NCBI RefSeq assembly: GCF_001045675.1 | Contig: NZ_LEKT01000003.1 | Location: 1-64,000, forward strand | Length of the DNA: 64,000 bases | From: Megasphaera cerevisiae DSM 20462 | Lineage (GTDB): Bacteria > Bacillota > Negativicutes > Veillonellales > Megasphaeraceae | Direction of reading: 5' to 3' | Shown: one piece after another, positions 52,647 to 60,890 of the stretch | How positions within the stretch are numbered: position 1 is the stretch's first letter | How the letters are laid out: each line of letters opens with the position of its first letter | Translations under genes and position numbers: made by a program | Notes under the pieces: generated by a model | Databases searched by the model: none | Seen by the model: the letters and a program-made list of their open reading frames with translations, nothing else | Told to the model about the DNA's origin: nothing

Positions 52647-54110
52647 TTATTCGTTTAATGAAAGAGTACGCTCAATCAAAGGCTTATATACCTCATATTT
52701 ATTTGTCAGTTCTTCACATGTATATTGCTGATAAGAAGGCAGCTCCTTCATGTTCTGGAAAAAGTTTAAAATAAGAGAATGAAGGCGGTCATTTACGATC
52801 AAATAAAATGTATCCGCATTATTATGAACCCGCTGTTTGTTCTTTTTCAGGAAGCCTGTTTTGTAATTGGAATAAAAGGATAAATTCTTTCCTTTATATA
52901 TATCATCACCTAGGGCGGGCAATAAGGTTGCCATCGTAATATGATCGTTGTTGGACATGGCCTGCAGTACGCTTTTGATATGCTCCCGACGCTCCTGCGC
53001 GCTCAGGTTGTATTCTACGTCTGTTAAGTAAATATAGCCGTCCTCAAGATACCGCATGAGAGACGTTGCCGGTATAATAAAATCAATCTTTGAGACATCG
53101 AGAATTTCCTCCCACGTTACGCAAAGACGCTGCACGGCAAAGGCCTGCTCGGGAGATACCTTTTGAATAATGCTGTCAAAAACCTCATGGGGCAGTAAAA
53201 ATTCAAAACCGTTTGTAAGGAAAAAAAAGAAACGATTGGTGGCATAAAATGCTGTACGATAGCCGAGATCATCCATTCCCAGGGAGCTCACCGTGAAATT
53301 GAGAGCCTTTTTTTCTGTTCCCGTAAAGCTGAATTTCTCATAAATATCCCACACCATTGATTCATCAAAAATGTAGGTGCACATATTAAAGCGAGGTGGT
53401 GTGGACATAGCGTATTGTACAGCAAAAACACCTTTTAAAAGAATGATATTGGAATTTTCAATATCACAAATATCATAAAACACAAAATCAAAATCTAAAA
53501 ATCGATCTAATGTAGCATAGAGATGTCCGATATACTGCGGATTTTTTTCTAATTTATCCATGTTCAGACCGACGCGAAGCGTCAGATTGGATGCTGTCAA
53601 ATGAATATCGTCGAAATACTTCCAAAAACCGGCATCGTATAAGGAGCAAAAATCACCGAGAATGAGCAGTTCACCGTCGCCATCCAGATTTTGCAGACTT
53701 TTCTGCAGAATATCAGATAAAAAATCTGCCGTATCATGATGGCCTGTAATGACTTGAATGGAGGGCTGGTTTTCTTTTCCTTTGGATGAATGGTCCTGAT
53801 GTAACGTAGATCTATATGCGGCACAGAGGTATTGACTGATCTCAAAGCCCAGATCCTCGGCAGTTTCTGAAATGGGGAATGTTTTGAAAAATTTTTCTTT
53901 CTTGCCTTGTTTTGCAATAAGTTCTGCAAAATAATGGCCCATTTCCTCGTTGATCCGTTCGACATAACGCGAAGATGGCAGCTTTGTTCCGTTGCTCCAC
54001 TTGTTAACGTAGGAAACATCATATCCAACGACGTCTGCCAGGGAAATAAACTTTGCCTGCGTAAAGGTGATCAGCCGTTTTAAGGTAGATGCATAACCAT
54101 CTGAAATCAC
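52647..54110 (-). CDS. XRE-type regulator 3 (paralog beside crotonase operon)
   Basis: A 487-residue paralog of the regulators at 33895-35355 and 40523-41983. The HTH reads YDVSYVNKWSNGTKLPSSR, nearly the same as the others, so the three probably bind the same DNA motif. The C-terminal block GKNLSFYSNYKTGFLKKNKQ and the middle segment GFEFLLPHEVFDSI are shared. The region homologous to codon 135 of regulator 2 reads DILQKSL (no stop). It is divergent from the crotonase/acyl-CoA dehydrogenase operon, with phased TCAA boxes and the shared promoter between them. Confidence 0.8.
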   Translation of the reverse strand: MISDGYASTLKRLITFTQAKFISLADVVGYDVSYVNKWSNGTKLPSSRYVERINEEMGHYFAELIAKQGKKEKFFKTFPISETAEDLGFEISQYLCAAYRSTLHQDHSSKGKENQPSIQVITGHHDTADFLSDILQKSLQNLDGDGELLILGDFCSLYDAGFWKYFDDIHLTASNLTLRVGLNMDKLEKNPQYIGHLYATLDRFLDFDFVFYDICDIENSNIILLKGVFAVQYAMSTPPRFNMCTYIFDESMVWDIYEKFSFTGTEKKALNFTVSSLGMDDLGYRTAFYATNRFFFFLTNGFEFLLPHEVFDSIIQKVSPEQAFAVQRLCVTWEEILDVSKIDFIIPATSLMRYLEDGYIYLTDVEYNLSAQERREHIKSVLQAMSNNDHITMATLLPALGDDIYKGKNLSFYSNYKTGFLKKNKQRVHNNADTFYLIVNDRLHSLILNFFQNMKELPSYQQYTCEELTNKYEVYKPLIERTLSLNE

Positions 54111-54180
54111 ATGATAACCCTCCCTTGTTCAATTCAATTTACAAATACGCACATTTTGACATATTTATCATATCACAAGG

Positions 54181-54282
54181 TCAAAAAAATCTCAATGAAT
54201 AGTCAAAAAAATCCATGGACTAAATTGATGCTAAAAAATGCCAATCTTTCCTGTTTCGTTCCCGTAAGGCAATATGTATACT
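54181..54282 (+). promoter_or_regulatory. Shared-architecture promoter, copy 3 (crotonase operon)
   Basis: TCAA at 54181, 54192 and 54203 is spaced 11 bases. After a gap, CCAA (54241) is followed nine bases later by CCTGTTTCGTTCCC (54250-54263). Thirteen bases further lies TATACT (54277-54282). This is the same CCTGTTTnnTTC-N13 layout as copies 1 and 2; the gap between repeats and core is wider. Confidence 0.75.
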
Positions 54283-54348
54283 GAAGGTACAAAGTTGGTT
54301 GAATAAAAATCAACTTAAAGATTCGTTTAATTTAAGGAGGCTTTATGA

Positions 54349-55131
54349 ATGGCTTACAAAAACATTGAATTTACAAAAGAAGACAGTATTGGTATCCTGA
54401 CGATTAACCGTCCGAAGGCGTTGAACGCATTGAATACGGAAACGGTTACAGAACTGAACGATTGCGTCGGAAAAATCGAAAATGATCCCGAAGTAAAAGT
54501 TCTTATTATCACAGGCAGCGGTAAAAAATCGTTTGTGGCAGGTGCCGATATTGTTGAAATGTCTACAAAGAACCCGATCGAAGGCCGTCATTTCGGTAAG
54601 ATCTCGCAGGATACGTTTACACGTATTGAAAACCTGCCGCAGCCGGTTATTGCGGCAGTCAACGGATTTGCTCTCGGCGGCGGCTGCGAATTGGCATGCG
54701 CCTGCGACTTCCGTTATGCTTCGGAAAATGCTAAATTCGGTCAACCCGAAGTGGGTCTCGGTATTACTCCGGGATTTGGCGGTACACAGCGCCTTCCCCG
54801 TGTCGTAGGCCGCGGCTATGGCAAAGAACTTATCTACAGAGCTAACATGATCAATGCGCAGGAAGCACATCGCATCGGATTAGTTAATACGGTTGTTCCT
54901 CAGGAAGAACTGATGGATACCTGCCTGAAAGTAGCGAAGGAAATTGCATCCAACGCTAAAATTGCTGTGCAGCTTGCTAAAACAGCTATCAATCGCGGTA
55001 TCAACTGCGATGTTATCACGGGCATTGCGTATGAAGATGAAGTATTTGGCCTTTGCTTCTCCACGGACGATCAAAAAGAAGGCATGGCCGCTTTTGTTGA
55101 AAAACGTGAAAAACATTTCACGGATAAATAA
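54349..55131 (+). CDS. Enoyl-CoA hydratase/isomerase (crotonase family)
   Basis: A 260-residue crotonase. The oxyanion-hole segment KSFVAGADIVEM, the CoA-binding GFALGGGCELA and the active-site stretch AKFGQPEVGLGITPGFGGTQRLPR, with its catalytic glutamate, are complete. It hydrates or dehydrates short-chain enoyl-CoA. It is the first gene after promoter copy 3 and lies 33 bases before an acyl-CoA dehydrogenase. The pair could run in the reductive direction, making butyrate or valerate. AAGGAGG precedes the ATG. Confidence 0.92.
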   Translation: MAYKNIEFTKEDSIGILTINRPKALNALNTETVTELNDCVGKIENDPEVKVLIITGSGKKSFVAGADIVEMSTKNPIEGRHFGKISQDTFTRIENLPQPVIAAVNGFALGGGCELACACDFRYASENAKFGQPEVGLGITPGFGGTQRLPRVVGRGYGKELIYRANMINAQEAHRIGLVNTVVPQEELMDTCLKVAKEIASNAKIAVQLAKTAINRGINCDVITGIAYEDEVFGLCFSTDDQKEGMAAFVEKREKHFTDK

Positions 55132-55164
55132 TATAATCTAAAACAGATGTAGGAGGATTTTTTC

Positions 55165-56304
55165 ATGGATTTTGCAATAAGAGATATTGATAAGGATATC
55201 GTAAAATTAGCTGCTGATTTTGCAGCAAAACGTCTGGCACCGACAGTACAGGAACGGGACGAAAAGGAAATTTTCGACCGCAGTATTGTCAATGAAATGG
55301 GCGAACTCGGCTTGCTGGGTATCCCTTACGAAGAAGACTATGATGGTGTTGGCGCCGATTTCCTCAGCATGGCAATGGCTTGTGAAGAAATCTCCAAAAC
55401 AGATCCGTCTATCGGACTCAGCTTTGAAGTACATACCATGCTTTGCTCCTGGCCGATCTGGAAGTTCGGTACAGAAGAACAAAAACAGAAATTCCTCAAA
55501 CCGCTTGCCAGCGGCGTAAAACTTGGTGCCTTCGGCCTGACCGAACCAAACGCAGGGACAGATGCGCTGAACGGCAGCACGACAGCAGTCAAAGACGGCG
55601 ACCATTATGTATTGAACGGCTCTAAAATTTTCAATACCAACGGCGGCGAAGCTGAAATCACGGTTGTATTTGCCAGCACTGATAAATCTAAAGGTGCCAA
55701 GGGCATGAGTGCATTTATCGTAGAAAAAGGCACCCCAGGCTTTACATACGGCAAAAAAGAAGTGAAAATGGGTATCCGTGCATCTGTGCAGCGTGAACTC
55801 GTATTTCAGGACGTCAAAGTACCGGCAGCGAACCTCCTCGGCAAAGAAGGCGAAGGCTTTAAAATCGCTATGATGACCTTGGACGGCGGCCGTGTCGGCG
55901 TCGGCGCACAGGCTTTGGGTATTGCAGAAGGCGCATATGAACATGCACTGAAATATGCCAAGGAACGTGTACAGTTCGGCAAACCGATCGCAAAGTTCCA
56001 GGCTGTCAGCTTTATTCTTGCAGATATGAAAGCCAAGATAGAAGCCGCACGGTACCTCGTATACAAGGCAGCGTACAGCATGAATCAGGGCGTTTCTTAC
56101 AGTTTGGATGCTGCTATTGCCAAGAAAATCGCATCTGACGTAGCTATGCAGGTCACCACGGATGCGGTACAGGTATTCGGCGGCTATGGCTTCACTCGTG
56201 AATATCCGGTAGAACGCTACATGCGCGATGCTAAGATCACCCAGATTTATGAAGGTACGAGCCAGGTACAGCAGATGGTCATTTCCGGCGCTATCCTGAG
56301 ATAA
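55165..56304 (+). CDS. Acyl-CoA dehydrogenase (butyryl-CoA type)
   Basis: A 379-residue FAD dehydrogenase, closer to the classical Megasphaera butyryl-CoA dehydrogenase than the copy at 3187-4338 (MDFAIRDIDKDIVKLAADF, KLGAFGLTEPNAGTDA, VLNGSKIFNTNGG, TLDGGRVGVGAQALGIAEGA). The catalytic glutamate is in ITQIYEGTSQVQ. With the crotonase it would reduce an enoyl-CoA using electron-transferring flavoprotein, whose genes are not in the window. AGGAGG precedes the ATG. It may act on C5 intermediates from proline reduction or on crotonyl-CoA. Confidence 0.93.
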   Translation: MDFAIRDIDKDIVKLAADFAAKRLAPTVQERDEKEIFDRSIVNEMGELGLLGIPYEEDYDGVGADFLSMAMACEEISKTDPSIGLSFEVHTMLCSWPIWKFGTEEQKQKFLKPLASGVKLGAFGLTEPNAGTDALNGSTTAVKDGDHYVLNGSKIFNTNGGEAEITVVFASTDKSKGAKGMSAFIVEKGTPGFTYGKKEVKMGIRASVQRELVFQDVKVPAANLLGKEGEGFKIAMMTLDGGRVGVGAQALGIAEGAYEHALKYAKERVQFGKPIAKFQAVSFILADMKAKIEAARYLVYKAAYSMNQGVSYSLDAAIAKKIASDVAMQVTTDAVQVFGGYGFTREYPVERYMRDAKITQIYEGTSQVQQMVISGAILR

Positions 56305-56426
56305 TCCTGAGAGAAACCTCCTTTTTTGAAAGATGTATAAAATAGTAGTTGAAAATAGTATAGACAAATAGAAATAGTATAAAACCGCTTACACATTACA
56401 CAATAAAATGCAATGCTTACACCTTG

Positions 56427-56458
56427 ATACCGCAGCAGAAATGCTGCGGTATTTTGTC
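56427..56458 (+). terminator. Terminator downstream of acyl-CoA dehydrogenase
   Basis: ATACCGCAGCA (56427-56437), a GAAA loop, its complement (56442-56452), then TTTGTCTTT. Confidence 0.85.
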
Positions 56459-56760
56459 TTTACTATAATGCTTCTGTGACAGGAGACGCCATGGGACGCG
56501 TCACCGTATCTATCTGCGGGGCAGAGCCTCGCCATACACTAATCTTCATTGACGGACAGCCCGTCATGGGGGACTTTGCCAAATACAGCGGTGACGGTGA
56601 CGAGCTGCAGCGGCTGGGCACGGAAAATGTAGATCATATTGAAATCACCCAGGGAGTAGCGTCATCAACGTCATTACAAAGAAAGCCGCAAAGACGGCAG
56701 TCTTCCAGGTGAACGTCGAAGGCCGGAGAGTCAAGCAGGACGGCGATATCTTCCCCTAGT
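56459..56760 (+). pseudogene. Remnant of TonB-dependent receptor plug domain
   Basis: The segment encodes a plug-domain motif: GAEPRHTLIFIDGQPVMGDFAKYSG, then LGTENVDHIEITQGVASS. After a frame change around 56665, INVITKKAAKTAVFQVNVEG appears. Intact receptors have a dozen or so residues between the last two blocks, so an internal deletion with frameshift is visible; the frame then ends at a stop. No signal peptide, TonB box or barrel remains. Confidence 0.75.
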
Positions 56761-56761
56761 C

Positions 56762-57199
56762 TATGGTGATTTCAGTCAGAGTACAGGGATTGCCGATTCG
56801 GCCTATACCCCTGCGACGCGGCAGTGGTTCTTGCGGAATCCCACTAAAAAAGAATGGTTGGGTGATGAAAAAGTATCGGGATATGAAGGATTAAGAAATA
56901 AATTAAAAACAGCCAAAACGGAGGAAGCACAGCGGAAAATACTGATGGAATACATCGAGGTAGTCAAAGCTAATGTAATTAAGGAATAGGGGCAGGGTGC
57001 TTGGGATACCCTCATAAATAAAAAGTATGGCACTAGCTACAATGAATATGCCTGGCAACAAATAACGGTTACAGAGAAGGCTGCCGGAAAGGTGTTGGAT
57101 ACCTATATTTCGATGAAAACGGGGATGAGCTCTTTCCTTGAGAATACGATTGCAAATTATATTGATCTAGAATTGCGGCGAAAAAATTTTGAAAAATAG
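56762..57199 (+). pseudogene. Broken hypothetical gene fragment
   Basis: A frame from 56762 (YGDFSQSTGIADSAYTPATR) runs to a TAG at 56987-56989, then continues in frame (GQGAWDTLINKKYGTSYNEYAW) to a TAG at 57197-57199. It has no start codon or ribosome binding site. The sequence is Lys-rich and helical in its middle. I do not recognise the family; it may be a piece of a large surface or effector protein. Confidence 0.5.
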
Positions 57200-58264
57200 T
57201 GGAAATGGGGAGAACAATACATACACACAGGTGGGATAGAAAAATCGTCTGCGCAGTTGATTTTCACTGATGGAGCGAAGATCGACTGTGAAATAGCCAG
57301 CACATGCATTGGTTATGGGACGTATACGGGCAATCAAAAATTTGAAAACATTAACGGCAATTTTAGCCCTAGGCCTTCTTATGATAACGCACTTTCTATA
57401 GATGAGGTCAAACCAGGGAATTTACACTTGGGGTTGACGCGAGATGAAGCCAAAGAGTTGGCGTATAAAGCGCTTACGGATTTGTCTGTGAAAAACATGA
57501 GTGACGATAAATTGGGCATTGAAACTATGCAATCCGGTCTTTTAGCGATATTAGATTTCTACTGGAAACCAGAAAAAGACAGCTCTCTGCCTCTTACGTT
57601 CCTCACGGGCGCTAAAGTGCTCGCCCTCGGTAGCGTCCTCGTCCAAGATCAGATCCCGCCCATCGATAAAACTGTTTTCGCCCAGGCCAAGCACCAATTC
57701 GGCGACGACACCCAGTCCACTGCCTATGCCAACGGTGATCACAACGACACGGCCTCCTTCGATCAGTTGGCCAACGTCATCGGTCTCGGCGCGACGTGGC
57801 GCATCGGCGACAACGTCCGCCTGTCCTACGACTGGGGACAGAACCGCACGGATTTCGGCCGTTTTATGAACGGCAATACGATTTATAAACACGAAACGGG
57901 CACGTCAGACTTTGACATCGCCGGCCGGTCCAACGGCGGCACGCCCCGGTTCTGGGTAGCTCGCGTCGACATCGGCAAAGCGGACACGGACAAACCGGGC
58001 AGCTGGAATGCTTTTGCCGACTATAAATACTTCCAGCATAGCGCCTTCTTTGGCGGCAACGGCACGGAAGGTGTGACGGATCGGTATATGGACGGCATCA
58101 AGTCCTTCACCATCGGCGGCGGCTATGTCCCGGCCAAAGATTTCTTACTGGAAGCGTTCTATACCTTCGGCGCTAAGGGCATCGGTAAGCGGGATACGCT
58201 GTACGGGCCGGAACACTTTACGCTGGGGGATTATACGCGAGTACAGGTTTCCTACAAATTTTAA
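57200..58264 (+). pseudogene. Chimeric frame ending in a porin C-terminus
   Basis: An open frame from the stop at 57199 (first usable start TTG 57257, 335 residues) has two unlike parts. The first (to about 57590) is AT-richer and unrecognised (GLTRDEAKELAYKALTDLS, METMQSG-like). The second is GC-richer and is the C-terminal half of an SLH-type Negativicutes porin barrel: ATWRIGDNVRLSYDWGQNRTD, SWNAFADYKYFQHSAFFGG, GYVPAKDFLLEAFYTFGAKG and the terminal QVSYKF. There is no signal peptide or SLH domain. It reads as a recombination product, not a functional porin. Confidence 0.65.
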
Positions 58265-58360
58265 TAAACTGCATACACATAGGTGAGATTCTATTTCTAT
58301 CAAACATAGCGCTCTTAGTGTGCTATGACGATATATATTAAAAAAGCATAGGCGTATATA

Positions 58361-58389
58361 TTGACATTTAAAGATAAAGATTATATAAT
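58361..58389 (+). promoter_or_regulatory. Consensus sigma-70 promoter of superoxide reductase gene
   Basis: A perfect TTGACA (58361-58366), 17-base spacer and perfect TATAAT (58384-58389), indicating strong expression. Confidence 0.92.
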
Positions 58390-58465
58390 AAAATAAACAA
58401 CAAATAATTATTATTAATTAATATAAAATAGTAGACACTTTAAAGCGAAAAAGGAGGTTTTACCA

Positions 58466-58825
58466 ATGAAAGAGGTTAAATTTTATCAGTTGGAAAATAG
58501 CAATATCGTAGCCGTAGTAAGCGGTGATGTTGCAGATCTGCCGGGCGCGAAGCTGCTTGTTCCCGGATCGGTGGATGCGGCGCAGGAAAAGCATGTCCCG
58601 GCAGTTGAAAAAGTGGGGAATGTATTGAAGGTACAGATCGGCTCCGTTATTCATCCGATGCTGGAAAATCATTATATTCAGTGGATTGCTGTGGCCACGG
58701 ACGACACGGTTGAAATCCGGTATTTAAAGCCCGGAGATGTTCCCAAGGCAGAGTTTACGGTCAGCGGTCCGGGGACTGTATATGAATACTGTAATCTGCA
58801 TGGCCTGTGGAAAACGAGCTTTTAA
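58466..58825 (+). CDS. Superoxide reductase (desulfoferrodoxin-like, class III-type)
   Basis: A 119-residue protein whose C-terminal domain keeps the full iron centre II: QEKHVP, VIHPMLENHYIQW and EYCNLHGLW (four His and one Cys ligands). It reduces superoxide to peroxide. The N-terminal domain, which in class I desulfoferrodoxins holds an FeCys4 centre, is present as a relic (SNIVAVVSGDVADLPGAKLLV) without any cysteine, as in the class III enzyme of Treponema. A consensus promoter and AAGGAGG suggest high expression. A terminator follows. Confidence 0.93.
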   Translation: MKEVKFYQLENSNIVAVVSGDVADLPGAKLLVPGSVDAAQEKHVPAVEKVGNVLKVQIGSVIHPMLENHYIQWIAVATDDTVEIRYLKPGDVPKAEFTVSGPGTVYEYCNLHGLWKTSF

Positions 58826-58845
58826 AATTTTTAGAAAATATAGTA

Positions 58846-58884
58846 TAACAGCCTTGCATATATAACGCGCAGGGCTGTTTATTT
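58846..58884 (+). terminator. Terminator after superoxide reductase gene
   Basis: AACAGCC (58847-58853) pairs with GGCTGTT (58873-58879), followed by TATTTATG. Confidence 0.7.
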
Positions 58885-58939
58885 ATGTTTTCTTAATTTG
58901 ACATTTGGAGCGATGAATCATATACTTTACCTATCATCT

Positions 58940-58990
58940 ACACAAAGACAACGAAGTCTGCTGGTGTTTCGCTGTTTTTGTGTCTTTTTT
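58940..58990 (+). terminator. Terminator-like hairpin upstream of small hypothetical gene
   Basis: ACACAAAGACAACGAA (58940-58955) pairs, with two mismatches, with the strand 58967-58983, and a T-run follows. It lies 38 bases before the start at 59028 and could be an attenuator. Confidence 0.6.
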
Positions 58991-59027
58991 ATTTTATAGG
59001 TATAGCATCTGGAAGGGAAGGATAGGT

Positions 59028-59273
59028 ATGTTTTCCACCACACTATTAGGTACCCGGTGGGGTGATTTATCGGAAGAGCTGCGCCATACGCTGTTGGAGA
59101 GGGCTGATATCTTGGAATTTGCAGAAGAGAACGGCGGATATAGCGAAGGAATGCTGCATTTTCATAATACCATGCTGGGCGTCAGAGCTGTGCTTGGATC
59201 GGAGAAACAGTATATTTCCCTGGGAGATCCGGATATCATTATTGATGAAGACGCTGTCATTTCGTTAGTGTGA
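59028..59273 (+). CDS. Hypothetical protein (81 aa)
   Basis: An 81-residue acidic protein beginning MFSTTLLGTRWGDLSEEL. ATG 59028 follows GGGAAGGATAGGT and is preferred to an in-frame ATG at 58980. No family is recognised and there is no signal peptide or membrane segment. It has its own terminator-like hairpin upstream and stands alone between a superoxide reductase and a zinc-ribbon protein. Confidence 0.6.
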   Translation: MFSTTLLGTRWGDLSEELRHTLLERADILEFAEENGGYSEGMLHFHNTMLGVRAVLGSEKQYISLGDPDIIIDEDAVISLV

Positions 59274-59310
59274 TCGGAACAGGAAGCATGTATCAGTTTT
59301 TTACATAATA

Positions 59311-59358
59311 TAAAAACACCCGCTGTTATGAGCGCCGCCGCTCTTGGCAAAGGGTGTT
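59311..59358 (-). terminator. Terminator of zinc-ribbon gene (minus strand)
   Basis: AACACCC/GGGTGTT arms (59315-59321 with 59352-59358) enclose a GC-rich inner hairpin. On the minus strand the stem is followed by a T-run (A-run at 59312-59316). Confidence 0.65.
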
Positions 59359-59366
59359 CTTGTGGT

Positions 59367-59570
59367 CTAACGCATGATAACCCGCCAAAGCCCGATGATG
59401 AGGAATAAGGCAACGATGATCACACTAATGATTCTGGTTTTAGAAAAAATCCGTTGGTTGCTGCGTGTATATTTCGGCGGCTGCGGCGGCAGGACTTGCT
59501 GTGTACCGCAGATAGGGCACATGCGGACGCCGTCGCGCAGCTCTGTGCCGCATTTTGGACAAATTATCAT
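59367..59570 (-). CDS. Zinc-ribbon membrane protein (67 aa)
   Basis: A 67-residue protein with an N-terminal zinc ribbon (CPKCGTELRDGVRMCPICG, four cysteines as two CxxC pairs) followed by a basic linker and one C-terminal membrane helix (IISVIIVALFLIIGLW). Such small proteins are common in Firmicutes; function unknown. It is transcribed opposite to its neighbours. Confidence 0.75.
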   Translation of the reverse strand: MIICPKCGTELRDGVRMCPICGTQQVLPPQPPKYTRSNQRIFSKTRIISVIIVALFLIIGLWRVIMR

Positions 59571-59694
59571 AATCGTTCATCTCCCGTTGGGGTATCCATA
59601 TATTTATATAATATTATCATAGCACGTTGGGGCAGTGTTTGTCAGGATTTTGACACCTTTTCTCTTGTTTTTTGTGCCGGCTGGGATGGTTTTG

Positions 59695-59703
59695 TGATAT
59701 AAT
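59695..59703 (+). promoter_or_regulatory. Extended -10 promoter of nitrogenase-like operon
   Basis: TGATATAAT is an extended -10 box, with TG at 59695-59696 and TATAAT at 59698-59703. No good -35 lies at the right distance. The predicted start is about 59710, giving a leader of some 160 bases. Confidence 0.55.
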
Positions 59704-59709
59704 AAAGTA

Positions 59710-59847
59710 AATAAGTGATCTGAAAGAATTTCTGACAGAAAACTTTATCGTATGGCGTCCGTACTTGACCGCAAAGAATAGACTGCGCGGCAAAGGCGAA
59801 AGCACATTTGAAATTACCAGGCTCTGTGCTTTCACACAGGGTTTTTT
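59710..59847 (+). promoter_or_regulatory. Structured leader with antiterminator and terminator
   Basis: CTCTGTG (59822-59828) pairs with CACAGGG (59835-59841) followed by six T: a terminator. TGTGCTTTC (59825-59833), which overlaps its 5' arm, instead pairs perfectly with GAAAGCACA (59798-59806), excluding the terminator. Upstream, CCGC/GCGG and TTTCT/AGAAA hairpins can form. The arrangement looks like a riboswitch or protein-controlled attenuator. I do not recognise a known class. Confidence 0.6.
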
Positions 59848-59867
59848 GTGTTAGGAGGCAGGAGATA

Positions 59868-60119
59868 ATGGAAACGAGACTGGCCTTGATCGGCATTATT
59901 GTAGGCAATCGCGAGGGAACGAGCAAGTTGAATGAGCTTCTTCATGCGTATGGAAAATATATTATTGGACGAATGGGCGTTCCCTATAAGGGCAAGGAAA
60001 TCAACGTGATCAGCATTATCATTGATGCGCCGCAGGATGTGATCAATGCGTTGTCGGGTAAACTGGGCATGATAGACAACGTCAGTACTAAAACTATTTA
60101 TCCGCCTCTGCCGCAGTAG
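59868..60119 (+). CDS. TM1266-like iron-only hydrogenase system regulator
   Basis: An 83-residue protein matching the small ACT/NikR-C-like TM1266 family (METRLALIGIIVGNREGTSKLNELLHAYG, IIGRMGVPYKGKEINVISIIIDAPQDVINALSGKLG). The family is usually encoded with FeFe-hydrogenase maturation genes and is thought to be regulatory. Here it leads an operon of nitrogenase-like proteins and HypF. AGGAGGCAGGAG precedes ATG 59868, and the next gene begins nine bases after its stop. No DNA-binding domain is present, so any regulation would be by ligand or protein contact. Confidence 0.85.
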   Translation: METRLALIGIIVGNREGTSKLNELLHAYGKYIIGRMGVPYKGKEINVISIIIDAPQDVINALSGKLGMIDNVSTKTIYPPLPQ

Positions 60120-60128
60120 GAGGAATGT

Positions 60129-60890
60129 ATGTTAAAACTTGCTATTTATGGCAAAGGCGGGATCGGCAAATCGACGATGACCAGTAATTTGGCGGCGGCC
60201 TTTGCGTATTTGGGGAACCGGGTTATTCAGATCGGCTGTGATCCCAAAGCCGATTCGACGTTTAATCTGCTGGGCGGGAAGCCTGTAGAGCCGGTCATGA
60301 ATTATCTTCGGGAGCATGACGAGGAGCCGGAACGCATTGAAGATATTTCCCGTATCGGCTATGGCGGCATTCTTTGCATCGAGACAGGCGGCCCGACACC
60401 CGGACTGGGCTGTGCCGGACGCGGCATTATTGCTACCTTTTCGCTGCTGGAGGATTTGGGATTATTTGAACGATACCGGCCGGATGTGGTTTTATATGAT
60501 GTGTTGGGAGATGTTGTCTGCGGCGGCTTCGCCGCACCTATCCGGGAAGGCTATGCCGAGCAGGTTCTCATCGTTACGTCCGGTGAAAAAATGGCGCTGT
60601 ATGCGGCTAATAACATCAACACGGCAGTTCAGAATTTTGCGGACCGCAGCTATGCGGCAGTGCGGGGAATCCTGTTGAACCGCCGTAATGTGCTGGAAGA
60701 GGAAGAAAAAGTCCGGGCTTTTGCCGGTAGAGCCGGCCTTTCTGTTATTGGGGATATTCCCCGCAGTGATGATATTACCCGGTTTGAGGAAGAGGGTAAA
60801 ACTGTGATTGAAGGAAATCCGGATTTGCCGATCAGCAGAACCTTTTTGGAACTGGCGCAGACGTTATTACAGGATCAGGGGGAAAAATGA
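60129..60890 (+). CDS. NifH-like nitrogenase reductase homolog
   Basis: A 253-residue P-loop iron protein of the NifH/BchL/CfbC superfamily. Walker A is GKGGIGKST (about residues 8-16), switch [10 protein letters not shown], and both ligands of the intersubunit 4Fe-4S cluster are present: GLGCAGRGI (about 97) and [19 protein letters not shown] (about 132). It should be an ATP-dependent electron donor to the following nitrogenase-like pair. It is shorter than nitrogenase NifH and no nif genes surround it, so dinitrogen fixation is unlikely. Its stop overlaps the next start by four bases. Confidence 0.92.
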   Translation: MLKLAIYGKGGIGKSTMTSNLAAAFAYLGNRVIQIGCDPKADSTFNLLGGKPVEPVMNYLREHDEEPERIEDISRIGYGGILCIETGGPTPGLGCAGRGIIATFSLLEDLGLFERYRPDVVLYDVLGDVVCGGFAAPIREGYAEQVLIVTSGEKMALYAANNINTAVQNFADRSYAAVRGILLNRRNVLEEEEKVRAFAGRAGLSVIGDIPRSDDITRFEEEGKTVIEGNPDLPISRTFLELAQTLLQDQGEK

